Source: Rhodospirillaceae bacterium
GTDB lineage: Bacteria; Pseudomonadota; Alphaproteobacteria; GCA-2731375
Length of the DNA: 64,000 bases
NCBI GenBank assembly: GCA_018660265.1
Contig: JABJKS010000066.1
Coordinates: 45,348 to 109,347, forward strand
Reading direction: 5' to 3'
This document shows positions 32,874 through 43,363 of the stretch, piece by piece (position 1 is the first letter of the stretch; the number at the start of each line of letters is the position of its first letter). The translations under genes and the position numbers were made by a program. The notes under the pieces are model-generated. The model did no database searches, was not told where the DNA came from, and saw only the letters and a program-made list of their open reading frames with translations.

Positions 32874-33464
32874 CTAATTGGCGGCAATTTTCTTAGTTGT
32901 TTCAGTATCATTCGAGCTGCCCGCAACCTCAAAGAAGGTATAGGACAGGGTTATTGTCTTTACATCATCCAAATTCGGATCATCCGAGATAGCCGGATCT
33001 ACGAAAAAAGATACCGGCATGTCGACGCTTTGCCCAGGCACCAAGACCTGTTCGGTAAAACAGAAACATTCGATCTTGTTGAAATAGGCACCGGCCTTGG
33101 CAGGCGTCACGTTGAAGGTCGATGAACCGACGATGGCGCGATCCGTGGGATTGCTGGCCTGATAAAAGGCCAGGGTCTGTTCCCCCACATGCAAGGTGAC
33201 AGCACGTTGTTGCGGGCTGAATTTCCAAGGCATATTGCGAGCCGTATCGGCGTTGAAGCGGACAGTTATAATCCGTTCGCCGATTTCCGCCGGGGCCTCT
33301 TCCGCCACCTGTGTCGTGCCGCCAAAACCCGTCACCTGGCAGAATATTTGATACAGGGGCACAGCGGCGTAGGCGGCACCGATCATGGTGAATACGACAC
33401 CGGCGGCGACCAGTGCGGTCAGCCGGTTGCGCCCTGTGCCTGGATTTCTTAGCTGCCGGTCCAT
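32874..33464 (-). CDS. ctaG: cytochrome c oxidase assembly protein CtaG/Cox11
   Basis: Membrane-anchored copper chaperone delivering copper to the CuB site of subunit I. The 196-residue protein has one N-terminal helix (about 13-38, ending AAVPLYQIFCQVTGFGG), and a periplasmic domain with the copper-binding CFCF motif in KIECFCFTEQVL and the PVSFFVDP strand. It overlaps the small upstream gene by 16 bases. Confidence 0.95.
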   Translation of the reverse strand: MDRQLRNPGTGRNRLTALVAAGVVFTMIGAAYAAVPLYQIFCQVTGFGGTTQVAEEAPAEIGERIITVRFNADTARNMPWKFSPQQRAVTLHVGEQTLAFYQASNPTDRAIVGSSTFNVTPAKAGAYFNKIECFCFTEQVLVPGQSVDMPVSFFVDPAISDDPNLDDVKTITLSYTFFEVAGSSNDTETTKKIAAN

Positions 33465-33583
33465 GTCTGACCCTGCATGTTGTACATAGTTATGAAGAAT
33501 GCCGCGAGAATGAACAGCACCAATACGCCGGCCACGATCAGGTTCCGTCCAAACCTTTTCTTATGCATCTTACCAATAGGCAT
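33449..33583 (-). CDS. small single-span membrane protein of the cox operon (CoxF-like)
   Basis: A 44-residue protein fitted exactly between ctaB and ctaG: its ATG shares one base with the ctaB stop and its stop lies 16 bases inside ctaG. A basic N terminus (GKMHKKRFGRN) precedes one hydrophobic helix (about 15-33) and a short polar tail ending in TWTGS, giving an N-in topology. A short ORF with this design sits at the same place in many alphaproteobacterial cox operons, where it is sometimes called CoxF. Role in oxidase assembly is inferred from position. Confidence 0.78.
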   Translation of the reverse strand: MPIGKMHKKRFGRNLIVAGVLVLFILAAFFITMYNMQGQTWTGS

Positions 33584-34527
33584 CAGAACGCGACCCCTAA
33601 AGTCTGCAAGCCGGCCAAGCGTTCCCCCAACATCAGGGCGAACAATGCGAACAGATAAAATATCGAATAGCCGAACAACCGTCGTGCCGGCTTGTCGCCT
33701 TCATCGTCATCACCGGCATGCCAGATTTGAAATGCCAGGGCCAAAAAGATCAGACCAAAAACCCCGGCCCCAACGCCATAAATCAGGCCGCAGACGCCCA
33801 AGGCAACCGGGCTTAACGTAACGGGTAACAATACGATGGAATACAGCAGAATTTGCCGCCGCGTCGCGGCCTTGCCGGCCACCACCGGCAGCATGGGCAC
33901 CCCCACATTGCGATAGTCATCGGCACGATAGAGAGCCAGGGCCCAAAAATGCGGCGGTGTCCAAACAAAGATGATTGCGAATAACGCGATGGAGGCTAAC
34001 GAGATATCGCCGCTGGCTGCAGCCCAACCGATCATGGGCGGAAAGGCACCCGCGGCACCGCCAATAACGATGTTCTGAGGCGTACGCCGCTTTAGCCACA
34101 TGGTGTAGATGAAGACGTAGAAGGCAATGGTCACGGCCAATAAAGTGGCTGAGAGAAGGTTCACCAGTGCCGCCATGGCCAAAACGGACACAAACGACAA
34201 GACGGTGCCAAAAATTAACGCAGACCGCGGTTTGACATGGCCACGGGGAATGGGCCGGTCACAGGTACGCAGCATCTGCCCGTCAATATCGGCATCATAC
34301 CACATGTTAATGGCACCCGATGCACCAGCCCCCACAGCAATGCACACCAAGGCCATTACAGCGACAAATGGATGCAGACTGCCAGGGGCAAGCATCAACC
34401 CGACCAGGGCGGTGAAGACCACCAAGCTCATCACCCGGGGCTTTAACAACGCCAGGTAATCGGCCAAACGGGCCCCGCCAACAGGCTGGCGGTTGCTTTG
34501 GTCTATGGCCAGATCGCCACTATTCAC
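33583..34527 (-). CDS. ctaB: protoheme IX farnesyltransferase (heme o synthase)
   Basis: Converts heme b to heme o, the precursor of heme a. A polytopic UbiA-family prenyltransferase of about 314 residues with eight to nine helices. Asp-rich motifs: NMWYDADIDGQMLRTCDRPIP and the second loop around YRADDYRNVGVPMLPV; both match CtaB. No ATG is present; the GTG at 34527 lies eight bases after AAGGA, with a TTG one codon upstream as alternative. Confidence 0.94.
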   Translation of the reverse strand: MNSGDLAIDQSNRQPVGGARLADYLALLKPRVMSLVVFTALVGLMLAPGSLHPFVAVMALVCIAVGAGASGAINMWYDADIDGQMLRTCDRPIPRGHVKPRSALIFGTVLSFVSVLAMAALVNLLSATLLAVTIAFYVFIYTMWLKRRTPQNIVIGGAAGAFPPMIGWAAASGDISLASIALFAIIFVWTPPHFWALALYRADDYRNVGVPMLPVVAGKAATRRQILLYSIVLLPVTLSPVALGVCGLIYGVGAGVFGLIFLALAFQIWHAGDDDEGDKPARRLFGYSIFYLFALFALMLGERLAGLQTLGVAF

Positions 34528-34614
34528 CAATCATTTCCTTCAACTTAGACTGCAAAAACCGAAACTGAACCAAACACCCTGTCTAACAGATGTGGGGTCT
34601 GGCAGATGTGGGGC

Positions 34615-36222
<1,608 letters not shown>

Positions 36223-36306
36223 CTATCTGTATTCCTATCGCTTTATTCTTTTTACTTGCAAGCCAACGCTTCGGGGATACCCCAGGGGCCGGCCAACAGG
36301 ACGATA

Positions 36307-37158
36307 CTATTCAGCAGCGCTGTCGTTGGCAGCTGCCAGTTTCACGCTGGATTTCTCATCCCGAGAGGCATATTCCTCCTTGGCCGTTTTGACCCAGGTG
36401 GCAAATGCCTCTTTCGAGACGACCTTTACCATGATCGGCATGAAGCCATGACCGGTGCCACACAGCTCGGAACATTGGCCATAATAGGTGCCTTCTTTCT
36501 CGACCCGAACCCAGGTTTCGTTCAGGCGCCCCGGCACGGCGTCCAACTTGACCCCAAAAGACGGCATGGCCCAGGCATGCAGCACATCATCAGCAGCGAT
36601 CAAAAGGCGGATGTTGGTATTCACGGGAAGAACCACCGTTTCATCCGTCGTCAGCAGCCGTGGTTGTCCTGGCTGCAACTCTTCTTTCTCCAGCATCGCC
36701 GCATCAAAGGTGAAATCGCCATGATCCGGGTACTCATAAGACCAGTACCATTGATGGCCGACCGCCTTAATGGTCATTTCCGCATCTTTGGTGGTATCCG
36801 CAAAATACAACAGCTTGAACGAGGGAATGGCGATGACCACCAGGATCAAAATCGGGATCGCTGTCCATAACACCTCTAGCAAGGTATTGTGGGTTGTGGT
36901 GCGCGGTATCGGATTGGCCTTGGCGTTGAATTTCACCATGACGTAGATCATCAGCAGGGTCACGAACACTGCGATGACGGTGATGATAACCAACAGCAAA
37001 TTGTGAAAATCGTTTATCTGCACTGCAACCGGTGTGACAGGCTCCTGCAAACCTAATTGCCAGGGATGCGCCATACCATGACCCGCATGTGCCGATACGC
37101 TTGCCACAAATGTGCACAACAGCGCCATCGGCGCGGCCAAAATTCGCCAAGCCGTCAT
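36307..37158 (-). CDS. ctaC: cytochrome c oxidase subunit II
   Basis: Carries the CuA electron-entry site. The precursor of 283 residues starts at the ATG 37158 (seven bases after GAGG), with a signal peptide ending near SVSAHAG, two helices, the aromatic WYWSYEYPDHG stretch and the CuA ligands in CSELCGTGHGFMPIMV. The frame is open upstream to 37269 but the extension is not a signal peptide. First gene of the cox operon; an FNR/FixK-type palindrome lies about 120 bases upstream. Confidence 0.95.
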   Translation of the reverse strand: MTAWRILAAPMALLCTFVASVSAHAGHGMAHPWQLGLQEPVTPVAVQINDFHNLLLVIITVIAVFVTLLMIYVMVKFNAKANPIPRTTTHNTLLEVLWTAIPILILVVIAIPSFKLLYFADTTKDAEMTIKAVGHQWYWSYEYPDHGDFTFDAAMLEKEELQPGQPRLLTTDETVVLPVNTNIRLLIAADDVLHAWAMPSFGVKLDAVPGRLNETWVRVEKEGTYYGQCSELCGTGHGFMPIMVKVVSKEAFATWVKTAKEEYASRDEKSSVKLAAANDSAAE

Positions 37159-37559
37159 ATCAAAGCCTCGATTTCTTCTAAAAATTTCACGCCGGGAAGG
37201 TTTCCCATTTACTCTGACTATTCCTATGTAATCCCGGCCTATGTAACCCAACGGGTCGGCTGGGAACAAGCCCGATGCTTGATTTTGGTCAAGGCATCGA
37301 ATTTGAATTTCCTAGCTAATGCCATGATTCATAGGGTTGAAACTAGCAAAAATGTGCCTATGTGGCTAATTGTAAATGAAAAAGCGGCCCATAAACGCGC
37401 CGGCGCGTGCCCGTGACCAAGGCTGACCGGATCTTTTGCGACTATTTGTCGCACAGCGTTAATACTGCCATAATCACCGCAATTCAGGGAACTGTAATGG
37501 TGCTTTAACCATTAACGGTAACTAATGGCGAGTTAGCGCCCAAAGGGAGCGGTTTTAAT
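37159..37559. other. divergent intergenic region between ctaC and tldD
   Basis: Four hundred bases without a gene, containing promoters for both the cox operon and tldD. Recognisable elements are an FNR/FixK-type palindrome at 37279-37292 and a CtrA-like TTAACCAT at 37505-37512. A short dyad (TGCGAC ... GTCGCA, about 37437-37453) is also visible. Confidence 0.6.
37279..37292. promoter_or_regulatory. FNR/FixK-type binding site upstream of ctaC
   Basis: TTGAT-N4-GTCAA, matching the consensus of Crp/Fnr-family oxygen regulators, embedded in a longer dyad (GATGC ... GCATC, 37274-37298). It is about 120 bases upstream of the ctaC start and 270 bases from tldD, so oxygen control of the aa3 oxidase is the natural reading. 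Confidence 0.55.
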
Positions 37560-38999
37560 ATGACTAAATCGGAAATCGACGTCGATCCTGCATTGCTATT
37601 CGAACGGGCCGGGATGGATGAAGGCCGGATACAGTCTGTTGTCGACGACGCCCTGCAGGGCTGTGACGATGGGGAATTGTTCGTTGAATATTGCCAGAGC
37701 GAAAGCCTGGTCATGGACGACGGTCGCATAAAGTCGGCCAATTTCGATACCAACCAGGGCTTCGGCCTGCGCGCGGTTGCTGGTGAACAAACCGGCTATG
37801 CCCATGCCTCTGAATTGAGCGAAAGCGCAATCGTCAGGGCGGCGGGCGCGGTTAGCGCCGTGCGTGCGGGCCATGATGGCAGTATGAGCCTGGCACCCGT
37901 AGCGACCAATCAAAGCCTCTACCCCGATGACAATCCTTTGGGTGAAGTCAGCTTCGCCGATAAGGTCAAACTTTTGGGCGAAGTAGACAGTTACGCCCGG
38001 GGCCGCGACAATCGGGTGCGACAGGTCTCCGCCTCGTTGAGTGGGGAATGGCAGGCCGTGGAAATCATGCGTGCCGACGGTCGGCGCATGCGTGATGTCC
38101 GCCCCCTCGTTCGCCTCAATGTATCCGTCGTGCTGGGCGAGGGCGACCGTCAGGAAAGCGGCAGCCATGGGGTCGGTGACCGGGTTGGCTTTTCCCGCTA
38201 CCTGGAGACCGCCAATTGGCAGGCACAAGTTGATGAAGCCATGCGCCAGGCAGAGGTGAACCTATCGTCCGTGCCCGCACCCGCCGGTGAAATGCAGGTT
38301 GTACTGGGCCCTGGCTGGCCGGGCATCCTGCTGCACGAAGCCATCGGCCATGGCCTGGAAGGGGATTTCAATCGCAAACAGACGTCGGCCTTTGCCGGAC
38401 TGTTGGGGGAGCGGGTTGCCTCACCTGGCGTGACGGTGGTCGACGACGGCACTATCGACGGACGCCGCGGCTCCCTCTCTATCGACGACGAGGGCACGCC
38501 AACTGAATGTACAACTTTGATCGAAGACGGCATCCTGAAAGGCTATATGCAAGACCGCCTGAACGCCCGCCTGATGGGCATGGCCGCTACCGGCAATGGA
38601 CGGCGGCAATCATTCGCTCATATGCCTATGCCACGGATGACCAATACCTTCATGCGGGCTGGTGATCGCGACCCTGGTGAAATACTCGCCGGCGTCAAGA
38701 ACGGCATCTATGCGGTCAACTTTGGCGGCGGGCAGGTCGATATTACCTCTGGCAAGTTCGTTTTCAGCTGTACCGAGGCCTATATGCTGCAGAATGGTAA
38801 AATAGGTGCGCCCGTGAAGGGTGCTACCCTGATCGGCAACGGGCCAGACGTTCTGACCAAGGTTGGTGCCATTGGCAATGACCTGGCACTGGATACGGGC
38901 GTGGGCACCTGCGGCAAAAGTGGCCAGGGTGTGCCCGTTGGTGTCGGGCAACCGACCCTGTTGCTGGATGGCCTGACCGTCGGCGGCACGGCGGCTTAG
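37560..38999 (+). CDS. tldD: metalloprotease TldD
   Basis: Zinc-dependent protease subunit that with TldE/PmbA degrades unfolded peptides and processes modified peptides such as microcins. The HEAIGH zinc motif is at 259-264 (ILLHEAIGHGLEGDFNRK), and the C-terminal GGGQVDITSGKFVFSCTEAY and TKVGAIGNDLALDTGVGTCGK stretches are conserved. The 479-residue length is normal. No tldE partner is present nearby. Confidence 0.94.
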   Translation: MTKSEIDVDPALLFERAGMDEGRIQSVVDDALQGCDDGELFVEYCQSESLVMDDGRIKSANFDTNQGFGLRAVAGEQTGYAHASELSESAIVRAAGAVSAVRAGHDGSMSLAPVATNQSLYPDDNPLGEVSFADKVKLLGEVDSYARGRDNRVRQVSASLSGEWQAVEIMRADGRRMRDVRPLVRLNVSVVLGEGDRQESGSHGVGDRVGFSRYLETANWQAQVDEAMRQAEVNLSSVPAPAGEMQVVLGPGWPGILLHEAIGHGLEGDFNRKQTSAFAGLLGERVASPGVTVVDDGTIDGRRGSLSIDDEGTPTECTTLIEDGILKGYMQDRLNARLMGMAATGNGRRQSFAHMPMPRMTNTFMRAGDRDPGEILAGVKNGIYAVNFGGGQVDITSGKFVFSCTEAYMLQNGKIGAPVKGATLIGNGPDVLTKVGAIGNDLALDTGVGTCGKSGQGVPVGVGQPTLLLDGLTVGGTAA

Positions 39000-39021
39000 G
39001 GAATTTGGGAAGGCCCAGGCG

Positions 39022-40008
39022 ATGAACGAACCTGTAAATCCACAAGCAGACGGCCACGCCATGGCCGGGGCCAATGCCGTGGAAAATACGGAATCGGAAC
39101 TGGGCGCAATTGATCGGGCCAAGGGGCCGGTCGCGGCGGCTGAATACCTGCCTTTGCTGCAAAGCCAGTACGGCAATGAAAGCGCCGGGCAAAAGGTCAT
39201 TCCTGCTGCCTTTCAATTCCTGAACAATTCCATGGGTGGCTGGCGGACGGGGCTGCACCTTTTGGCCGGCGAGCCGGGCAGCGGCAAGTCTTCCTTTGCC
39301 CTGCTCAATGCTGCCGTGGCCGCGCAGGCAGGCTTTCCTGTGTTGTATATGAGTTTTGATGTGCAGGCCGAGTTCCTGGTCCTGAAAATGCTGTGTCAAC
39401 AGGCCGGCCTGAACAGCCGGGATATGCTGGACGGCACCCTGAACGAGGGCGTTTTAAGTGCCGCAATTGCCGCGCAAGAAGAAACCTTCTCCCGCATCGA
39501 AGTCATTGAAGCCGATCCGGAACTGCCGAACGAAAGCGCCGTGGAAATGGCCCGCCAGCTGATCGCGGAAAGCGAGCGGGACAGGGCATTGGTGATCATC
39601 GACTATCTGCAGATCTGGGCTGCGGGCAGCCGGCAATTTACGGAATTCCGGCATGAAATTGCCAAATTGATGACGGCCATGCGGCATCTGGCATTGGATC
39701 TGGACAGCCCGGTCCTGGCCATATCCTCGCAAAATCGGATGCATCAGGGTGAGGCATTGCTACAAAGCCTGGAAGGCACATCGGATCTGGAATATTCCGC
39801 CGACAGCATTACCTTCCTGGTCAATGTAGAGCGCCCGGCCAGTCAGGGCAGCTATACCAATCCCGACGACCTGATTACGAAAAGTCGGTCTTTATCCGTC
39901 AATCTACGCAAGAACCGCTTTGGTGAAACCGGCTCCCGCATGGTGAAATTCCTTCCCGCCACCGGGGCCTTTGACGAAGAAACCGTGCGCCGGCCTTACC
40001 CGCGCTAG
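39022..40008 (+). CDS. stand-alone RecA-fold ATPase resembling the DnaB helicase C-terminal domain
   Basis: A 328-residue protein with a RecA-like core: Walker A GEPGSGKS at 83-90, the LYMSFDVQAEFLVLKML segment, Walker B ALVIIDYLQIW, and LDSPVLAISSQNRM (sensor-like), all in the order found in DnaB_C. The N-terminal primase-interaction domain of DnaB is absent; instead there are about 60 polar residues. It follows tldD by 22 bases. It is too short for a replicative helicase, and whether it unwinds DNA or is a KaiC-like or regulatory ATPase is open. Confidence 0.72.
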   Translation: MNEPVNPQADGHAMAGANAVENTESELGAIDRAKGPVAAAEYLPLLQSQYGNESAGQKVIPAAFQFLNNSMGGWRTGLHLLAGEPGSGKSSFALLNAAVAAQAGFPVLYMSFDVQAEFLVLKMLCQQAGLNSRDMLDGTLNEGVLSAAIAAQEETFSRIEVIEADPELPNESAVEMARQLIAESERDRALVIIDYLQIWAAGSRQFTEFRHEIAKLMTAMRHLALDLDSPVLAISSQNRMHQGEALLQSLEGTSDLEYSADSITFLVNVERPASQGSYTNPDDLITKSRSLSVNLRKNRFGETGSRMVKFLPATGAFDEETVRRPYPR

Positions 40009-40053
40009 CTATTTTCGCGCACGCCAGTGCGCAAGAACCCACGGGCATCGCGC

Positions 40054-40084
40054 GAGCGATTCCAATTAATTGAAAATTGCTCTA
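40054..40084. repeat. dispersed intergenic inverted repeat, copy E (short form)
   Basis: GAGCGATTCCAATTAATTG runs into AATTGAAAATTGCTC, a compact inverted repeat with the family's terminal GAGC/GCTC. Only about 30 bases are recognisable. Its CTA at 40082-40084 is the TAG stop of the DUF45 peptidase gene on the minus strand. Confidence 0.7.
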
Positions 40085-40789
40085 AATCGCCAGCATTCCA
40101 CCAAACTTGTTCAGCCAGGCCTGCTGCTCCCGATAGTTGGGCATCAGATCTTCGACGATGCGCCAGAATGCGGGTGAATGGTTGTGTTCCAGCATATGGG
40201 AGACTTCATGGGCGACGACGTAGTCCATGACCTCCGCCGGGCCGATCACCAGACGCCAATTGTAGGATATTTCACCTCCTGTGGAGCAACTACCCCACCG
40301 TCGTTTATAGCTTTTCACCTGCACCAATGTTGGCGTGACCCCAAGGCGGCGGCTGTAAATATCAGTTCTCTCCTGAAATTGTTCCAGGGCTGCCAGCAGA
40401 TACCATTCATGCAGACGTTCTTTGACCTTGCTACAACGTGCCGCGCCCTGCAGCCGCGCCGGCAGGGTTACGACCAGTTCCTGGCCGACCCGCTCTAACG
40501 GCCAGTGGGCACCTTCGACGATTTTAAGACGATGCTCCGCGCCCAGGTAGCCAAACCTTTCGCCCGCCACATAGGCCTTGGGCGCGGCCTTTGGACGGGC
40601 CAATTGTTCGCCCAGCTTTTTATTGACCCAGTCCTTGTGTTTCTTGACCAGGGCGTTGATCTGCCTGTCCGGCGTACGGGTCGGCACCACGACCTGCACA
40701 TGGCCATCCCGGATCTGCAGGCACAGGGTCTTGCGCCGGGCGGAGCGTTTAACCTCGAAATCAAAATCAAGATCTGGAATTTTTGGCAT
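40082..40789 (-). CDS. YgjP/DUF45-type metal-dependent hydrolase
   Basis: A SprT-related zincin of about 235 residues. The zinc motif HEVSH occurs in DYVVAHEVSHMLEHNHSPAFW, the hallmark of the DUF45/YgjP family; upstream RRWGSCSTGGEISYNWRLVIG is also characteristic. The ATG at 40789 gives MPKIPDLDFDFEV; the open frame before it overlaps the divergent oxidoreductase gene. It is probably a peptidase, but no substrate is known for the family. Confidence 0.88.
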   Translation of the reverse strand: MPKIPDLDFDFEVKRSARRKTLCLQIRDGHVQVVVPTRTPDRQINALVKKHKDWVNKKLGEQLARPKAAPKAYVAGERFGYLGAEHRLKIVEGAHWPLERVGQELVVTLPARLQGAARCSKVKERLHEWYLLAALEQFQERTDIYSRRLGVTPTLVQVKSYKRRWGSCSTGGEISYNWRLVIGPAEVMDYVVAHEVSHMLEHNHSPAFWRIVEDLMPNYREQQAWLNKFGGMLAI

Positions 40790-40857
40790 ATCGGCCTGTC
40801 TAAGAATCGAATCGATCTTTACACTACAACAAAATGAATTGTTGAAGGTAGCAAGAG

Positions 40858-42048
40858 ATGAGTAAACCAAAAGTTCGAACAGGTATCGTCGGCGCAGGCT
40901 TTGCCGCCAGTTTTCATATTGAGGCAGCCCGCCGCGTTCACGGCGCGGATGTAGATGTCATTGGCGTCCATGCCCGCACTGCGGCCAGTACGCAGAAATA
41001 TGCCGATACCCATGGTATCGCGGCATTTGCCGATCTTGATGCCTTGCTGGAAAAAATTGATGTCCTGCATGTCTGTATTCCGCCCGCCCTGCACGAGGCG
41101 GTCGCCATAAAGGCCCTGGAACAAGACGTCTTTGCCATCGTTGAAAAGCCCCTGACGGGATATTTCGGCGACGGCACAAAGGGCTTTGATGGCCGGACCG
41201 CGTCCATGGCAGAAGCCCGAACCGGTGCTTTGGACAGCGTCAGCCGGATGCTGGCGGCAGAGAACAGCTCAAAAGGCCGTATCCTCTATGCGGAGAATTG
41301 GGTCTACGCCCCGACCATCCAAAAAGAGCGGGAGATCCTGGAAAAAACCAAAGGTCAAATATTGTGGATGCATGGGGAAGAGGCCCATTCGGGCAGCCAT
41401 GCGCCCAGCTATGGCCATTGGAACTTGGCGGGCGGCGGGGCAATGATTGGCAAGGGCTGCCATCCGCTTACCGCGGCGCTGTATCTAAAAGGGGTGGAAG
41501 GCCGGGCCCGGTTCGGCAAACCGATCCGGCCAGCCACAGTGACCGCGCGCACCCACGCCCTGACCCAGCTGCCGGAATTTGTTGATACCGGGCATATCCG
41601 GGCCGACTATGTGGATATTGAAGATTTCGCCATGACCCACGTGACCTTTCAGGACGGCACCGTTGCGACTGTGTTCGCCTCCGACATCGTGTTGGGCGGC
41701 GTGCATAACTGGCTAGAGGTTTGCGCCGGCAATCACCGCACGATCTGCAACCTCAACCCCTCCAACCAGCTGCAGACCTATAACCCTGTGGAAAGCCAGT
41801 TCGACGATATCTATGTGGTGGAAAAAATCGGCACCAAACAGGGCTGGGCCATGACCGCGCCGGATGAAGACTTTTCCCACGGTTTCCCGCAAGAGATAGA
41901 AGCGTTCTATCGCGCCGTGGCCCATGGCGACACAGTTGAAAGCAATAGCTTGCTGGCTGCCGATTGTATTTCCACCATTTACAGCGGCTATGTTTCCGCC
42001 GCCGATGGCGGCATGGAAGAAGCCGTCACCTTGGTGGAGGCGGTTTAG
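40858..42048 (+). CDS. Gfo/Idh/MocA family oxidoreductase
   Basis: A 396-residue NAD(P)-dependent dehydrogenase. The N-terminal Rossmann motif is TGIVGAGFAASFHIEAARRV, and the catalytic EKP triad lies in AIVEKPLTGYF. The later GGGAMIGKGCHPL carries the conserved His of the sugar-dehydrogenase active site. An insertion of about 25 residues follows the EKP motif (TGYFGDGTKGFDGRTASM). Acts on a sugar, inositol or related polyol; the substrate is not evident. The next gene is convergent. Confidence 0.86.
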   Translation: MSKPKVRTGIVGAGFAASFHIEAARRVHGADVDVIGVHARTAASTQKYADTHGIAAFADLDALLEKIDVLHVCIPPALHEAVAIKALEQDVFAIVEKPLTGYFGDGTKGFDGRTASMAEARTGALDSVSRMLAAENSSKGRILYAENWVYAPTIQKEREILEKTKGQILWMHGEEAHSGSHAPSYGHWNLAGGGAMIGKGCHPLTAALYLKGVEGRARFGKPIRPATVTARTHALTQLPEFVDTGHIRADYVDIEDFAMTHVTFQDGTVATVFASDIVLGGVHNWLEVCAGNHRTICNLNPSNQLQTYNPVESQFDDIYVVEKIGTKQGWAMTAPDEDFSHGFPQEIEAFYRAVAHGDTVESNSLLAADCISTIYSGYVSAADGGMEEAVTLVEAV

Positions 42049-42123
42049 CGCCCTTTTGCTGCGTTCTTTAGGCGGACCAAAATGCTATCGGGATAGCCCA
42101 ATACTTGACCAATGCATTTTAAA

Positions 42124-42870
42124 CTAATGGTTATCGAATAGCGGTCCATGGCCGGGGAATTGATCGGCAATGCCCACAGCGCGCAGGGCATGCCAGTAGG
42201 TGGCGGCATTGATCGCGATCACCGGCTTGCCCAGTTTCTCCTGCATCTCCAGGGCCAGGCCGGTCATAGACAGATTGGTGCCTACCTGCACGATGGCATC
42301 CATGCTGTCATCGTCCATATCGAGGATATGCTGACGCAGGGCATCGGCCTGGACCTCGGCGATGGCGATGGGGCTGTTGCAGCGCAGGCCGTTGAACTTG
42401 GCCACGTCGAAGCCGCAGTCTTGGAAAAAGCGGGTCACATTCACATCCGATATGGGCATGTAGGGAGAAATCACGCCAATGCGTTTGGCCCCGGTCAGGT
42501 TCAAGACCGCCTCGCAGGCAAACGAGCCGGCTGAAACCGGCACGCCCGCATGGTCTGAAAGATCCTGCATCCGCTTTTCCGAGGCATCACGGCCATCCCA
42601 GAACATCAGGGCCGACATGCCCATGATCAGATAATCCGGCGACATGGTTTTGCATCGATCCACCGTCGCGTATAGCTCCGCGCCGATGGCATCCACCAAA
42701 GTCAGAAAATCCTCGTCATTGTGAACCGGCATGTTCGGCACATATATGCGCCCGAAATGATTGGTCACGCCATCGGGGCGCAGGGCCTCCATATCGGGTT
42801 GCACGATGGTATTCGTCGATGGGGCCACAACTGCGAACTTACAGCGCCAACCCAAAGCATCCTGAGACAT
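42124..42870 (-). CDS. Asp/Glu racemase-superfamily protein (maleate isomerase-like), catalytic Cys absent
   Basis: A 248-residue protein of the maleate isomerase / arylmalonate decarboxylase group. The fold is visible in FAVVAPSTNTIVQPD, SPDYLIMGMSALMFW, RIGVISPYMP and DAIVQVGTNLSMTGLA. In active racemases and isomerases of the superfamily one or two Cys sit in the loops equivalent to GMSALM and VQVGTNL; here both have Ser, Met or Thr. It could bind a related dicarboxylate by a different mechanism or be regulatory. Followed on the minus strand by no gene before the Gfo/Idh stop. Confidence 0.75.
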   Translation of the reverse strand: MSQDALGWRCKFAVVAPSTNTIVQPDMEALRPDGVTNHFGRIYVPNMPVHNDEDFLTLVDAIGAELYATVDRCKTMSPDYLIMGMSALMFWDGRDASEKRMQDLSDHAGVPVSAGSFACEAVLNLTGAKRIGVISPYMPISDVNVTRFFQDCGFDVAKFNGLRCNSPIAIAEVQADALRQHILDMDDDSMDAIVQVGTNLSMTGLALEMQEKLGKPVIAINAATYWHALRAVGIADQFPGHGPLFDNH

Positions 42871-42920
42871 AGCCGTATCCTTTTTCCCGGTCGGGCATGC
42901 GGTCGGGCATGCGGCCGGCC

Positions 42921-43334
42921 TTATAGTGCGGAATCGAGCAGGCCCTTGATTTTGACCATATTGGTCTGCGCGACCAGACGGCCAATTTCGCCTTTGCCGC
43001 CCAACAAAACAAGGGTGGATTGATAAGGCACCTTGAATTTCCTGGCGATGGGTGCGTCCCGGTATGTGTCCCAGTCTACATAGACGAAGGTAATTTTATC
43101 ATTGTAGGCGTCATTGGCAGCTCGTAATGCCTTGATCACACGGATCTGGCGGCGACAGGTGCCTCACCATTCAGCGGCGAATTCCAGCAATACGGCCCGA
43201 CCGTCAGCCAGGGCCGTCTGCACGACTTCCGGGCTGTAGGGGACGCTGTCGCCGGCGGCATGCGCCGACAGGGGCAACAGGGGCACCAGCAGAGCAGTCG
43301 CAAATGCGATCTGTAAAAATATTCGACGCAACAT
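42921..43334 (-). CDS. secreted thioredoxin-fold selenoprotein (in-frame UGA, Sec57, U-G-T-C)
   Basis: A 137-residue periplasmic thioredoxin-like protein read as one gene through a TGA at 43164-43166. The first part is a signal peptide (MLRRIFLQIAFATALLV ... SAHA) and AVLLEFAAEW; after the UGA the same frame gives GTCRRQIRVIKALRAAND, then ITFVYVDWDTYRDAPIARKF and STLVLLGGKGEIGR. EW-U-G-T-C is exactly the W-C-x-x-C thioredoxin active site with Sec for the first Cys. The usual cis-Pro is replaced by Ser (QSTLVLL). The ATG lies seven bases after AGAGG. It is 29 bases behind ccdA, the membrane thiol-electron carrier, which would reduce it. SelD in the same window supports Sec decoding; without UGA readthrough the gene would be two broken pieces. 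Confidence 0.88.
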
Positions 43335-43363
43335 AAAAACACCTCTCAGACAATTTGGAACAT

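Noticed and set aside
40017..40032. Hairpin GCGCAC-GCCA-GTGCGC after the DnaB-like gene as terminator
   Set aside because: No T-run follows on either strand.
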